Shown here in pieces: positions 52,330 through 64,000 of a stretch of DNA of 64,000 nucleotides. The first letter of the stretch is position 1. Every line of letters begins with the position of its first letter. The DNA is taken from contig OY997643.1 of the NCBI GenBank assembly GCA_963921795.1, positions 13,375,543 through 13,439,542 on the forward strand. The letters are read 5' to 3'. A program made the position numbers and the translations under genes. The notes under the pieces were generated by a model. The model did no database searches, was not told the origin of the DNA, and saw nothing but the letters and a program-made list of their open reading frames with translations. The stretch comes from Nannobrachium achirus (taxonomy: Eukaryota > Chordata > Actinopteri > Myctophiformes > Myctophidae).

Positions 52330-52632
52330 GTACTTTTTTCACACTATAGTAAATAGAAAATGGTCTGCATATATACGGTGCATTTTCTAGTATTTGCCAA
52401 CCACACAAATGTGCTTCAAAGTTTACTTTCCACCAACATTGGTACACATTCACACACAGCTGGCAGAGATAGTCAACCATCCAAGGCATGCACCTGCTCA
52501 TCGGGAAGGGGTTAGGGGGGTTCAATGTCTTGCTCAAGGACACTTCAGCAGCTAGGCAGGACCAGGGATCGAACAAGGATACACTCGGGGCTCCCGGTTG
52601 GCCGCTCTCCCTCCTAAGCTGCCGCCCTAGAG
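52330..52632 (-). mobile_element. tRNA-derived SINE
   Basis: On the minus strand the element starts near 52632 with CAGCTTAGGAGGGAGAGC (A-box-like), followed about 35 bp later by GTTCGATCCC (B box), then the TGTCCTTGAGCAAGACATTG body known from widespread fish SINE-like repeats. The 3' limit is approximate. Confidence 0.7.
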
Positions 52633-53245
52633 TGTTATATATTTTATAAATATGTTTGCCAAGGCCTGACGGGCCTAACTAAGTTGTCTCTGGCGTTTTA
52701 TGTGCGCTTGGCACGCGACCAGAGGGCACAACATGTGGGTGCATTTATAGCTACCGCTACCCACAGGAAATAACTGCAAGGCTTCTCATTGTTTTTTGTT
52801 TTGACATTAATCTAGTTAATTTCCACATTCCCGTATATAGGATAGGAGGGACTAATTAATGTGAGAATTGATGGTGGAAACGGAATTCAATTAAACCGCA
52901 CTCATGTTGAATGGATGACGAGTGAATTCGATTGTTGCGAAGTGGATAAAGGGGGACATTTGTTTAGGTTGGCAGTGTAACTCGCGAAAATTACCTATGT
53001 ACGCTCACATGCACGCACGCATGCACCCACGCACACACACAAACAGCACAGGGTCGACAGTAGCTGATATACTGGATAGGATCATGGATTTTAAAATATA
53101 TTCACCTCCCTATGAGAACTCACTTCTTTAGTCTGATGGTGCGAGGAACAACAAAGACGGCGTGACACGACTGTGTTCAGAAACATTAACGTTTTGATGC
53201 TGTCTACAATGTGAGCCCTTTTGGCACGGTCCCCGTAGGTTTGAA

Positions 53246-53511
53246 CAGGGGTGTCGCACCAAATTCTGGGCCCTGGGTACAAGGATTCACTGCGGGCCCC
53301 CCATCAATGCGCTTCATAGGGGGCAGAGGGGGTTTAACTCATTCAGACTGGGATCGCATTATTACGCGTTATTTTGTGCTTTAACTAGTGCCGCGCTGCG
53401 AACTTGTAGATCTGCTATTTTTCAATAGCTCAAGTATGAAATAATTAGGGCCCTTCCTCCTTGGGGCCCTAGTAAATCAGTCCCATTTCCCACCCCCTTG
53501 TGACGCCCCTG
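53246..53511 (+). mobile_element. family I MITE with partial A core, TSD GGTTTGAA
   Basis: Ends CAGGGGTGTCGCACC and GTGACGCCCCTG; identical flanks GGTTTGAA at 53238-53245 and 53512-53519. The middle is a family A remnant with half a hairpin (CGCGCTGCGAACTTGTAGAT). Confidence 0.86.
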
Positions 53512-53615
53512 GGTTTGAAATTGCTTTGAAAGCTGTGGGCTTTTGGTAGAAGAGCTGGGATCTGCTCTGCTGACTGTTACACAAGGACGCCCTTCATGGT
53601 AATGAAAGCAACCTT

Positions 53616-54206
53616 TTAACCCATTTAGGGCCTAGAATTATTGAATGCTTTAACTATTGAAAAATAGCAGATCTACAAGCTCACAGCGCGGCACCGAGTG
53701 CCGCGCTGCGAGCTTGTAGATCTGCTATTTTTGAAAAAGTCGCGGAAATGTGTGGAAATCTTTGAATATATGTATTTTTAAAGCAAACGTTTGTAACTCA
53801 AATTTTGCTTCTGGGTGGTCCCTGGAACAAAATATTTTGAGATGGGGGTCCGTGGCCAAATACACATCATTTTGGTGTTCCTTCACATGAAAAGGGTTGA
53901 GAACCACTGACATAGTAGTCTCTCAAGAACAAGCTCCAGTTAAGTGAAAAGGACCTTTTCTTTGACGATGGCTATAGCCAGATTGCTGACATATAGAAAC
54001 ATAGGTTTTAAAAAAAAAAACTTAGATTAGAAGGATTCAAAAGACACTTATAGGACCGGGTAAAAATTCAAATGTTCACGATTTAAAAAAAATAGCAGAT
54101 CTACAAGCTCGCAGCCCGGCACTTGGTGCCGCGCTGTGAGCTTGTGTATCTGCTATTTTTCAATAGTTAAAGCATAAAATAATAATACCCGTTCTGAACG
54201 GGTTAA
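53616..54206 (+). mobile_element. family A MITE, TTAA ends
   Basis: TTAACCCATTTAGGGCC to CTGAACGGGTTAA, 591 bp, with both hairpins complete (53662-53733 and 54090-54161). Confidence 0.83.
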
Positions 54207-54773
54207 AAAAGAAACGTGATGTGGTGATGACGGTGATGGTGATCATTCCGGTGTGGACCATCACTCTCTCTGCCTGACCACTTTCCTTCTCTCCCCCCCC
54301 CCCCCCCCCCCTCCATCCCCCATCTCCTCGTTTCTATCAGGCCCTCAGACGATTTGTCATGGATCAGATGAGACAATTTGTCATGGATTAGTGCACTTAA
54401 ATGTCTGTGTGATAGCGGGGAAGCAGTCTACTGGAAAAGCTTAGGAATCCTATTACACTGCTGTTTATGGCCAGCAGGGGAGAAAAGGGAGGACTGGAAG
54501 AGGTAGAACTGCAGGCACTTTATGTGAGCGTCGAGCATTTCTTTGTACGAATGCAGCTACCTCTTCTTCTCCTGCCACACACAACCAGGAATTCGCCCAG
54601 AAGAGGGCTTCCGTTTGTGTCGTTCAAGTTCTCAAGTTCAGAGATCTGCTATTTTTTTTGCATTTTTTTCCTAAATCTCCACAAACTAGGGATGCAAATT
54701 GAAATGGCATTAGCCTGGCGGTTCATGGTTTTGAAATACCGTTGGTCCGACGGCACGCATTATAACTAAGCCT

Positions 54774-54948
54774 GTTTAATTTGCCATTTTAGAGATATCA
54801 AATGTCCTTAAATTGTCACTTTAGAATCGTGAGATACCCCTCTATACACTTAAACTTTATTTTGGTTTGTTTACTGTTGAGTGAGAAAACAATGTTGCAC
54901 ATTAAGTTAATCATCAATAATTTGGGGACCCAGGTTGAGAACCACTAG
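54774..54948 (+). mobile_element. family C MITE, 5'-truncated
   Basis: Only the right half remains (TTTAATTTGCCATTTTAGAG, GTTTACTGTTGAGTGAGAAA), ending CAGGTTGAGAACCACTA. Confidence 0.7.
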
Positions 54949-54975
54949 GCGCGCTACAAACAGAGAGCTATCATG

Positions 54976-55180
54976 TCCGTATCGTCTGAGAATGAGGGCA
55001 GGAGGGGTGATCCAATTCATTGTCAATGAAGGTCACGTGGTTTTTTGTCGTTGCCGTGTCTCTTGGCCAAAAGACAGCCTTCTGTTGAGCAAGAGACACG
55101 GCAACGACAAAAAACCATGTGACCTTCATTGACAATGAATTGGACCTCCCCTCCGCCCCTCATTCTCAGATGATACGGAG
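54976..55180. mobile_element. foldback element
   Basis: TCCGTATCGTCTGAGAATGAG pairs with CTCATTCTCAGATGATACGGA, and the inner arms around GACAAAAAACCA and TTGTCGTTGCCGTGTCTCTTG pair too. About 90-bp arms surround a ~23-bp centre. Confidence 0.85.
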
Positions 55181-55527
55181 AAGATGTCTCACGCGTATGT
55201 CTGATTGCGGCCCTAGGGGTTGAGCAGGAGTCTGAAGAGGAGAGTTTTTTAGGCCGTGGAAGAAAACGAGGAGTGAGTCTGCAGTCTTGACTGTACGGGT
55301 TTAGGTCACTGCACAGCAGGAGGGAGCAGATTCAAGGATGCCTGGAGCGTTGGCCAGGGTGTTGCAGTGTAATGTTCACTGTTAGCTGATCTACAGTGTG
55401 ATAGCGGAATCATATCCTGAAGGTGCAGGGAAGCCATGACCTTGTAGGTCATCACCAGTGTTTTCAATAGTGTTTTGGCAGCAACCGGTCCGGAACCCAG
55501 TGAAGGGAATGCATGAATGCAATATTA

Positions 55528-56012
55528 CGGGGGGTCTTCAATGTTTTCAGGCCAAGGACCCCTTAGCTGAGAGAGAGATACGAAGCAGGGACCCCCCTCT
55601 ACATATTGTATAAAATTGTGCTGCAGTTTTCAAATGTTCATAGTTTTTATATATATATATATATAGCAGACTTGTTTGACAGCACTATCGTCTGTGTAGG
55701 TTGAATTCATATATTCAACCACTCGAACTGTCAATACCTACTAGTCTGCTCCTCTTCTCCGTCTAACACCAAACCTCTGTGCCAAAAAATAGCAGATCTA
55801 CAAGCTCACAACGCCTCGCGCTGCGAGGCGTTGTGCGCTTGTAGATCTGCTATTTTTTGGGCTATAATGTTCCACTAAGAATATAGGGATGCTAGGGTTC
55901 AAGTGATTAATGTAAAAAAAAACATGATCCTATCACACAAAGATTTGGCGGCCCCCCTGTAGTAACTCTGAGGACCCCCTAGGGGTCCCGGACCCCCTGT
56001 TGAAGACCTCTG
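55528..56012 (-). mobile_element. family B MITE, copy 5, TSD CAATATTA
   Basis: Ends CGGGGGGTCTTCAATG and GTTGAAGACCTCTG; identical flanks CAATATTA at 55520-55527 and 56013-56020. Hairpin 55787-55860. A short (TA)n lies near 55650. Confidence 0.87.
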
Positions 56013-56702
56013 CAATATTACATTACTGGTTTCTGCATTATAAAAGTATGGTTACGTTACTAGTTGGTACACTTTAGCATTACTTTTATTTATTTCAATC
56101 AAAATGTATATATTTTCATGTTGCTGCAGCACAAGACGAAATCTAGTACATGTAGGAATCATGTCTTCAGCAACAACATTGAAACCTTGAAATCATGTTG
56201 TTTTTTTGTTCTGCCTCGTTAAAAAACGAAAAGGGAAAAACTAGTGTAAGGACCGCAAGACTGCTAACAGCAACACAACACAACACAACAAGAACAATTA
56301 TACTGCCTGGAATGCAACATTGTTTAAAAAGGTGCTATATAAATAAAGTTTTATATTATTGTTATTTATAGAATGTGCAATAAGGCATGTGTACATACAG
56401 TACGTTTGTAAATTGGGCTATAAACATTGTTCAGTAACGCTTTTGAAAAATGTACTGTATACATGATTTCGAATGCATTTCGGAGACACGTGAAAACCTT
56501 GGGAGGTTGAAGACCAGGCGTTGCCGTGGCGTTCTGGATAAGTGGAAGGGGTTTGAGTGAGCATGCTGGCAGACCAGCAAGGACGGAGTTGAATAATAGT
56601 CAAGCCTGGAGAAGGCTGAGGTTTAGATAAGGAGCTGGGCAGACTCCGTGCTGAAGAAGGGTACTCTTACAGTACGTGACACACCAGCACCTCTGTCTAG
56701 CA

Positions 56703-57153
56703 CAGTGGTTCTCAACCTTTTCAGGCTGCGACCCCCCAAAATAATAAGATTTTAACAGGGGACCCCCAACCCCCACCCTGACAAGCACTAAGAGTTGAGG
56801 CATTATGCTACGTACATTTAGTATAACACGGTTCTATTGTGAAAATAGCCGATCTACATGCTCACAACGCCTCGCAACACGAGGCGTTGTGAGCATGTAG
56901 ATCGGCTATTTCTGACTCTAATATTTGACAATTTGGCCAATGTTTAATTTGTCATTTTAGAGGTATTAAAAAGTCCTTAAATTGTCACTTGAGAAATGTG
57001 CATTATACCCTCTTTACGCTTAAACCTTATGTTGGTTTGTTTACTTTTGAGTGAGAAAACAAGGTTGCACATTAAGTTAATCACCTGGGGACCTCCCAAA
57101 ATAATTTGGCGACCCCCACTGGTAGGTCCCGACCCACAGGTTGAGAACCACTG
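56703..57153 (+). mobile_element. family C MITE, TSD GTCTAGCA
   Basis: Ends CAGTGGTTCTCAACC and GGTTGAGAACCACTG; identical flanks GTCTAGCA at 56695-56702 and 57154-57161. Hairpin 56843-56912. Confidence 0.9.
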
Positions 57154-57161
57154 GTCTAGCA

Positions 57162-57635
57162 CAGTGTTTTTGCTAACGCCTTTGCGAAACATGTTTTCAA
57201 CCTATCCTCCGTAATGCAAAGTAACGTTTCTATTTCCGTCCGACAAAACAGTTTTACCTCACAGCCTACCTGCAATGTGGCAAATGTAATACTCATACTG
57301 AACTATTCACAGGCAGCGTGAAGTTAGTACTATATCATGGAACATTAGCATGTTTATTCATACAGCGACTTAGAACTCCTCCATCACCTCTAGTCCCCTC
57401 AAGCCCCCTTCTCCTTGCGGATCGCTGCATGGCTCAAATAGCTTGCTTATGTTAATGGGGCAAAGAGACAAACAGGCGAGGTAATTGTAATGCAGCAGAG
57501 GCACTTTGCACCATCATTTAGAAACACTGCAACGTTACGTTGCTCCTTGTTTTGTTTTGCAGACGAACTATACTCCCAGCGACTCGCTTACCTGGTGACA
57601 GTCATAACGGATCGGCTTATACCCACAGTACCAGT
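57162..57635. other. no recognisable feature
   Basis: Unique-looking. A possible splice acceptor-like TTTTGTTTTGCAG ends at 57562 but has no supported exon behind it. Confidence 0.4.
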
Positions 57636-58239
57636 TTAAACCCATTTAGAACGGGTACACAGTATTGTGTATCATTATTTTATGCTTTAACTATTGAAAA
57701 ATAGCAGATATACAAGCTCACAGCGCGGCACCGAGTGCCGCGCTGCGAGCTTGTAGATCTGCTATTTTTGAAAAATCGTGAAAATTCGTATTTTGACCCG
57801 ATTCTATAAGTGTCTTTTGAATCCTTCTAAGATTTTTTGAAAAACCTATGTTTCTATGTCAGCAATCTGGCTAGCCATTGTCAAAGAGAAGGTCCTTTTC
57901 ACTTAACTGGAGCTAAGTTAGTCTGTTCTTGAGAGACTACTATGCCAGTGGTTCTCAAACCTTTTCATGTGAAGGACCCCCAAAATGATATTTATTTGGC
58001 CACGGACCCCCATCTCAAAATATTTAGTTCCAGGGACCCCCCAGAGGCAAAATTCGAGTTACAAAAGTTTGCTTTAAAAAATACATATATTCAAAGATTT
58101 GCACACATTTTCACGACTTTTTCAAAAATAGCAGATCTACAAGCTCGCAGCGCGGCACTCGGTGCCGCGCTGTGAGCTTGTATATCTGCTATTTTTCACT
58201 GGTTAAAGCATTCAATAATTCTAGGCCTAAATTGGTTAA
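57636..58239 (-). mobile_element. family A MITE, reverse, TTAA ends
   Basis: TTAAACCCATTTAGAACGGG to CCTAAATTGGTTAA. Both hairpins complete (57699-57770 and 58127-58199). Confidence 0.83.
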
Positions 58240-59346
58240 ATTGAGATCACTTCACTTGACTTTAAATGTGCGCGTAGCCATAAAATACTACATAACTTGG
58301 GTAACTTATGAATAATGAAACGGGACACATTCTCAGTATGTAATTACGTCGCGGTAATAACTAACAATAACAAGCATTTTGACTCCCGCTGCTTTTTCAT
58401 TTCACCTCAGCAAGTCAATATTCTTCCCTCCGTTTGCATGTCCTTGTCTATGTCGTCCCTGTCCCCCCCCCCCCCCCCCCCCCCCCCACACACACAAACA
58501 CACTCCCCCGTTCCTTTGCCTTTGGCCATTTATTTAGCCCCCCAAAAAGATTATTTTCCACATTTCCATAATGTTCACCAAGGTGACTTGTTTTCTCGGG
58601 TTCGGCTCAATAACATTAACATTAATGCAAAGCGGTGACATGGGAGCAAAATGGATTGCGGATGGCTCGGGAGAATTATGGAAACAAAAATCCACCGCGC
58701 TTGAATATCACCCCGCTTGTCAAGCGCTGTGATTGAAGCGGTGTCTAAATTTTCCCATCCGGGGTGCTCTGTCAGCATGAGCCGAATGCGAGGTCTATTT
58801 GTCTTGTCTGATATATCTGTGTTCGGCTGGTGACATCGATGTCACCGCGTCTTCATCTGACAAGCATACGGTCTAATAATGGAAAAGTGTTGTAGGGGTT
58901 GTTGCAGTCACCAGTGTTCATTATCACCGTGCACAATAAGAGTCCATGGCATGGATAGTCACTCAAACACCAGCGAAAACTTGAATTAATAGGATATCTT
59001 TTTTTTTTGTGTGCCTTCAGCTCAGCAATGCCAGCCATGCAGTTTAGCCAACTATACGCCCCACGTCGAATAATGCCACTCTGCGTTACTATAATGCCGA
59101 TAACGGTGGGATACAGTTTTTTGGGGGGGAACAATTAACTCGCATCCTCCTCCCTGCAATGCATTACGTTGTCACAGTGTATCTCCCAAACTCACGCCAA
59201 GTTGACAAGCACGGTCCGCTTCTCGCTGGCAGCTTTACACTACAGCACCTTCCTGTTTGCGGTGATTAGCCAAGAAAGCCAGAGAATGAAGGATGAGGTG
59301 GTGTCTGCTCGTGTCTAACTCTGTAGCCTAATGGCCCAAAGGACGT
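58240..59346. other. no recognisable gene; poly-C tract at 58462-58487
   Basis: A 26-bp poly-C followed by CACACA. Otherwise no defended feature. Confidence 0.5.
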
Positions 59347-59355
59347 CTCTCTCTC

Positions 59356-59400
<45 letters not shown>
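59339..59400. repeat. (CT)n microsatellite
   Basis: About 26 CT units with one G interruption. Confidence 0.96.
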
Positions 59401-59404
<4 letters not shown>

Positions 59405-59465
59405 ACACCTCATCCTCTCATTAGAACTTCAGCTCATCTTTCTGTGCCCCATCCCCGGACGTAAT

Positions 59466-60012
59466 CAGGGGTGTCACACAAAATCCTGGGCCCTGGGTAC
59501 AAGCAAGGATTCACTGCGGGGCCCCCCCATGAATGTTCTTCATAGGGGGATGAGGGGGTTTTAACCCATTTAGACATGGGAACGCATTGTTACGCGTTAT
59601 TGTGTGCTTTAACTATTGAAAAATAGCTTGTATTTTTGAAAAATCCTGAACATTTGAAGTCTTTGAATATTTCAAATCCTTCTAAGGTTTTTTGAAACAC
59701 TTATGATGTCAAACCTTTTCATGTGAAGGACCCCCAAAATTTGGCCAAGGACCTCCATCTCAAAATTCTGTTCCAGGGACCGCCCAGAAGCAAAATTTGA
59801 GTTAACAAAATACATATATTCAAAGATTTGCACACATTTTCTTGACTTTAAAAAAATAGCAGATCTACAAGCTCGCAGCGCGGCACTCGGTGGCGCGCTG
59901 TGAGCTTGTATATCTGCTATTTTTCAATAGCTAAAGTATAAAATAATGAAGGCCCCTCCACCTTGGGCCCTAGTAACTCAGTCCCACTTTTCCCCCCCTT
60001 GTGACGCCCCTG
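59466..60012 (-). mobile_element. family I MITE with A core
   Basis: Ends CAGGGGTGTCACACA and GTGACGCCCCTG; flanks GACGTAAT and CCCGTAAT match at 6 of 8. The middle is an A-family body with one full hairpin (59856-59930). Confidence 0.75.
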
Positions 60013-60698
60013 CCCGTAATGCCTTTACTCGCAAACTACGTTAGCTCCCGTGGTTTTCTTCCGCGTGACCCTGCCAAAAAACACGGCGTTAATCTACTGC
60101 ACATCTCTCTTGAGCGATTCAGCAAAGACGTGGCAGAGTGGGCGTTCAGAAAAGCAACGCTATTTATCAGGAGCCCGTGTTGCTATCATTCAGGACCTCA
60201 GGAGCTTTTCTACGCTGCATCCCACATACTAACGCCATGATAAGCTGCACAACTTTTCCCACTGTGGGCCCTTTGACCCCGTTCTCTGTAAGTTTTGCAA
60301 GCTCATTTATTTAAGACGAGGAATAATACATGCACAAAATTACACTTACGCAACCTTCTCCCTTGAAAGCATAGAGCAAAAAGAAAAAGGCAAGACATAT
60401 TTGTACATGTATTCTTAATAGAAGAGTCTCTGTTATCTTTGATCATAACAGCTTCTCTCCGTCCTTGTAGATTTCATCTCTTTCAAAGGCGTAAACTGTA
60501 AAGCAACCCGCATACTAAATAAAGAGTTGATGAAACAGTGCTGATACTGTATAATAATAACTAAACCCCTAACCTCATTTTTTTTATCCACGCATCTTTT
60601 CTCTCTGTCCTCGCGGACCGCAATCCACTTCAAGGCCTCGGTGTTTCGAGTGCAAACACGGGCCACAAACTATATATAATAGAACGCGTACTCCCACA
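60013..60698. other. no recognisable feature
   Basis: Open frames of up to 79 codons at 60001-60240 lack any recognisable motif. Confidence 0.4.
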
Positions 60699-60964
60699 AT
60701 ATCGTCGTTGTCGGGTGGAAACCTTGTATCTCCAAGTTTCAAATTTGTATGTTCTTTCGCAAAGTAAAGCCCTGCTTCATCGTACAAGGCCTTAGCACAA
60801 AAGTAGTGAAAACAGCTGATCTACAAGCACACAACGCCTCGCGGTGCGAGGCGTTGTGTGCTTGTAGATCGGCTGTTTTCACTAGTTTAAATCATTTTTA
60901 AAATGGAAAATGCTAAACGAACGGTTTTGGACATACAAGGTTTTCATTCCGACAACGACGATAT
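60699..60964 (+). mobile_element. family D MITE, full length
   Basis: Ends ATATCGTCGTTGTCGGGTGG and TCCGACAACGACGATAT. Hairpin 60808-60885. Confidence 0.82.
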
Positions 60965-61286
60965 GTTGATAATAGTGTGAGCCTGCTGCAGCCTCCCGTC
61001 AGAGCATTCAGGAGTCATGGTGTGAAATTCTTCCATAGCGCGGATCAAATGCACACACCAGATGTTCATGGAATGGGTGGTATGCCTGCGAGGCGAGCGA
61101 AGCAATTCTTATACTGTATGTTAGTACATTTAAAGGCCATGTGTCATAAAACCACACAATATGTCTGGATGTTGCATGGACTAAATGCAAGTATATTTTA
61201 CTCAAGTCAGGCTCCTCTCAGCTAGGCTACCGTACCAGTTAGCCTCACTGGTTCTAAGCCAGAACAGAGTTTTATTCAGTGGTGCC

Positions 61287-61839
61287 AAGGGGTGTAACGA
61301 TATAGTAACTGAATCGAAAAATCAATTTTAATTTGCAATGATCTACTTTATCGTTTGCAAAAGCAAAATATCATACCGCTTTGGCTTTGTATGGTATCAT
61401 ATCGTTTTAAAATGCGGTAATCAGCATCGAATCGTTTTGCAATGCAAATAATTGATTGTGCCTTGTATTTGGCAAGGGTTAGGGAAAATGAAAAATAGGG
61501 GTCTACCTTTCCATTCCATATAGGTACTCTTGGTCTATCGATAAATGTGTGTAATCTCTGTGTTCATGTCAGGGTGGGTTTGTCCATAATTATGTGTTGA
61601 AATATAATATCCATGTATTTGCTAGATAATCACAGCATTTACTTCCATAATAATAGATTTTTTACACGTTTTACCCAGATTTAATGTCTTTGCTAAATAG
61701 TTACTATATCAATTTTAAATCACTGAATCGAATTGTATCGTATCGCCATGAATGAACCAATATCGTCCATGTATCGTATCGTTAACCATGTATCGTGATG
61801 CGTATCGTATCGCTGTTAAAATGTATCGTTACACCCATA
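61287..61839. mobile_element. family M hAT-like element, TSD GTGGTGCC
   Basis: Ends AAGGGGTGTAACGATA and TATCGTTACACCCATA; identical flanks GTGGTGCC at 61279-61286 and 61840-61847. Collinear with 23399-23942. Confidence 0.88.
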
Positions 61840-62301
61840 GTGGTGCCCCAGTGATGCAGAATTTATCAGTTGACTCATTCACAGGTCATGAAATACATTG
61901 AAGAATCATAGTTAAACCGCATATTGAATAGGATTACACCTTTTTCCTAATTAGTCCAGCAGTAGCCGGTTGTTAAGGTCTTATAGCCGACTACAACCCC
62001 CCTTTTTTTTTAAATGAGTTAGTCTTTGCCATAATGTTTCACACTGCATGAATTATCTCTTGTGAAATAAGCACTGGACTCAATGATCTGTTTAATGCTT
62101 AAGTGATGGTATATTTCAATTACCATATATTATCCCACAATCCACTCCGGATCATTGCCTTCAGTGACAGCCTGCATGGTCCCATGTGTGGGACTGTGGA
62201 AAGGGAGAAAAGACATTTCTTCTTCTTTTTCTTTCTTCTTGGAGAGAAGACATTGTGCTCTGTTCTGCTATGGATGAAAGGGTTTGGGTTCTCCTCTCAA
62301 C

Positions 62302-62824
62302 CAGGGGCGTCACAAGGGTGGGGGGGAAAAGTGGGACTGAGTTACTAGGGCCCAAGGTGGAGGAGGGGCCTGGAATTATTTTATACTTTAGCTATTGAAA
62401 AATAGCAGATATACAAGCTCACAGCGCGGCACCGAGTGCCGCGCTGCGAGCTTGTAGATCTGCTATTTTTTTAAAGTCGTGAAGATCTTCATAAACGAAC
62501 ATTTTGTAACTCAGATTTTGCTTCTGGGGGGTGGTCACTGGAACTAAATATTTTGAGATGGAGGTCCATGGCCATCATTTTTCATTTTGGGGGTCCTTCA
62601 CATGAAAAAGTTTGAACACCACTGACATAGAAACATAGAAACATATAAAAACGTTAGGATTTGAAATATCCAAAGACTTGTACAAATGTTCACGATTTTT
62701 CAAAAATAGCAGATGAGTGCCGCGCTGCATGCGAGCTTGTAGATCTGCTATTTTTCAATAGCTAAAGCACAAAATGTGAGTGAATCCTTGTACCCAGGGC
62801 CCAGAATTTGGTGCGACACTCCTG
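62302..62824 (+). mobile_element. family I MITE with A core, right end inverted
   Basis: Ends CAGGGGCGTCACAAGG and GGTGCGACACTCCTG; flanks CTCTCAAC and CTCTCAGC match at 7 of 8. Hairpins 62399-62470 (complete) and 62705-62755 (one arm shortened). Confidence 0.78.
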
Positions 62825-63025
62825 CTCTCAGCAGAGAGGAAGAAGAAGAAGCACAACGAGATGGTGTGATGAGGTGTCAGGGAAAGTGAGCTAGTGAGCC
62901 CTGGCTCTCCTTGTACCGGCTTTGGTTTTTTACACTTCAGATTTTCGTCTGGGTTTTTTCACTCGATGCGAGTCACACATGCAGGGAGGGGGATGTGTGC
63001 TGCTAGCATCTAACGCCTCCTGCCC

Positions 63026-63196
<171 letters not shown>

Positions 63197-63249
63197 AGAG
63201 CTTTGATTTCACTTTGAATAAAACACAGAAATACGGTGAAACATATACA

Positions 63250-63772
63250 TTAACTCGGTTAGACCGTGACACTGTGTACGCATTATTGCATATCATTTTA
63301 TGCTTAAAAATAGCAGATATACAAGCTCACAGCGTGTCACCGGGTGCTGGGCTGCAAGGTTGTAGATTTGCTATTTTTTTAAACATCTTGAAAATGTGTG
63401 CAATTCTTTGAATATTTTGACCGTATTCTATAAGTGTCTTCTGAATCCTTCTAAGGTTTTTTGAAAAAGATATGTTTCTATGTCAGCAGTGCTCTAACCT
63501 TTTCATGTGAAGGACCCCCAAAATGATATGTATTTGGCCATGGACCCCCATCTCAAAATATTGCATCAGGGACCGCCCAGAAGCATGAGCTACAATTGTT
63601 CGCTTTAAAATATATATATATATTCAAAGATTTGCACAAATCGTCATGATTTAAAAAAAAATAGCAGATCTACAAGCTTGCAGCGCGGCACTCGGTGCCG
63701 CGCTGTGAGCTTGTAGATCAGCTATTTTTCAATAGTTAAAGCATTCAGTAATTCTTGGCCTAAATGGCTTAA
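63250..63772 (-). mobile_element. family A MITE, diverged
   Basis: TTAACTCGGTTAGACCG to CCTAAATGGCTTAA. First hairpin (63308-63378) diverged, second (63661-63730) complete. Confidence 0.7.
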
Positions 63773-64000
63773 ACTGCAGCGAGCAACGCCGCCAGGCTCG
63801 ACCGTTTTTTCACTGAACGCACGTCACAGTCAGACATTTGGCAGCTCAAGACACAATGCCTCGTCGTTGTATCTCTCGGCATACCGGCATTACTCACGGT
63901 CACCTGCAGCATGATTGCCATTCACACGCATTAAAATCAGTGCTCCTACTGTGTACACAATATGAGCGCCAGACTCGGAGGCAACGATGGCATTAACAGG
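63773..64000. other. no recognisable feature
   Basis: Window end, no defended signal. Confidence 0.4.

Noticed and set aside
52540-52632. A functional tRNA gene
   Set aside because: Only A- and B-box-like motifs are present; the acceptor and anticodon stems do not pair, and it continues into a SINE body.
57563-57635. Possible next coding exon after a TTTTGTTTTGCAG acceptor
   Set aside because: The frame can be joined in phase to the 39319 exon, but the peptide does not resemble the expected cysteine-rich TAFA domain and no convincing donor follows before the family A MITE.
60001-60240. 79-codon open frame as a gene
   Set aside because: It starts in the end of a family I MITE and has no recognisable motif or exon signals.

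Overview
The window looks like non-coding DNA of a bony fish (teleost). It is AT-moderate, packed with short non-autonomous DNA transposons with hAT-like ends, long CA/GT and CT/GA microsatellites, a tRNA-derived SINE, a DIRS-type retroelement and a Penelope-like element. That mix is typical of teleosts; I cannot name the species.

Host gene content is thin. A 138-bp exon at 39182-39319 has good splice sites and encodes a start methionine plus signal peptide resembling the N-terminus of TAFA1 (FAM19A1), a secreted brain chemokine-like protein. A GC/GA-rich block ending in a splice donor at 19120 is a possible untranslated first exon. If both are right, the window covers the 5' part of tafa1 and the intervening ~20 kb is an intron full of transposons.

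Layout. 1-3396: decayed DNA transposon with ~300-bp terminal inverted repeats (TIRs) and remnants of an XPG-like/CXC protein. 3397-24200: MITEs, a LINE 3' end, microsatellites and the candidate first exon. 24219-36350: a three-level nest. A palindromic element (arms 24219-24262 and 36308-36350) is split by a Penelope-like element (24568-36114, 14-bp target duplication, 767-bp pLTRs with one mismatch seen). That element is itself split by a ~7.1 kb DIRS element (26201-33316) with exact 159-bp inverted repeats and three long open frames. 37780-64000: mainly MITEs around the tafa1 exon.

The most unusual signal is a ~60-75 bp palindrome, core TAGCnGATCTACAwGC. It occurs about 45 times, whole or partial, inside at least eight element families whose ends and target duplications otherwise differ. 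Each family has its own arm variant and the two arms stay matched. For reference I label families by their ends: A (TTAACCCATTTAG, TTAA-flanked, two hairpins), B (CAGGGGTCTTCAAC), C (CAGTGGTTCTCAACC), D (ATATCGTCGTTGTC), E (TAGGGATGGG), G (CATTCCGACATG), H (CAGGGGCGTCAAYTGG), I (CAGGGGYGTCRCA), K (GGGTTCCCCAAT), L (CAGTGGTGGAAAAAGTACT), M (TAGGGGTGTAACGATA). Family letters are mine, not database names.
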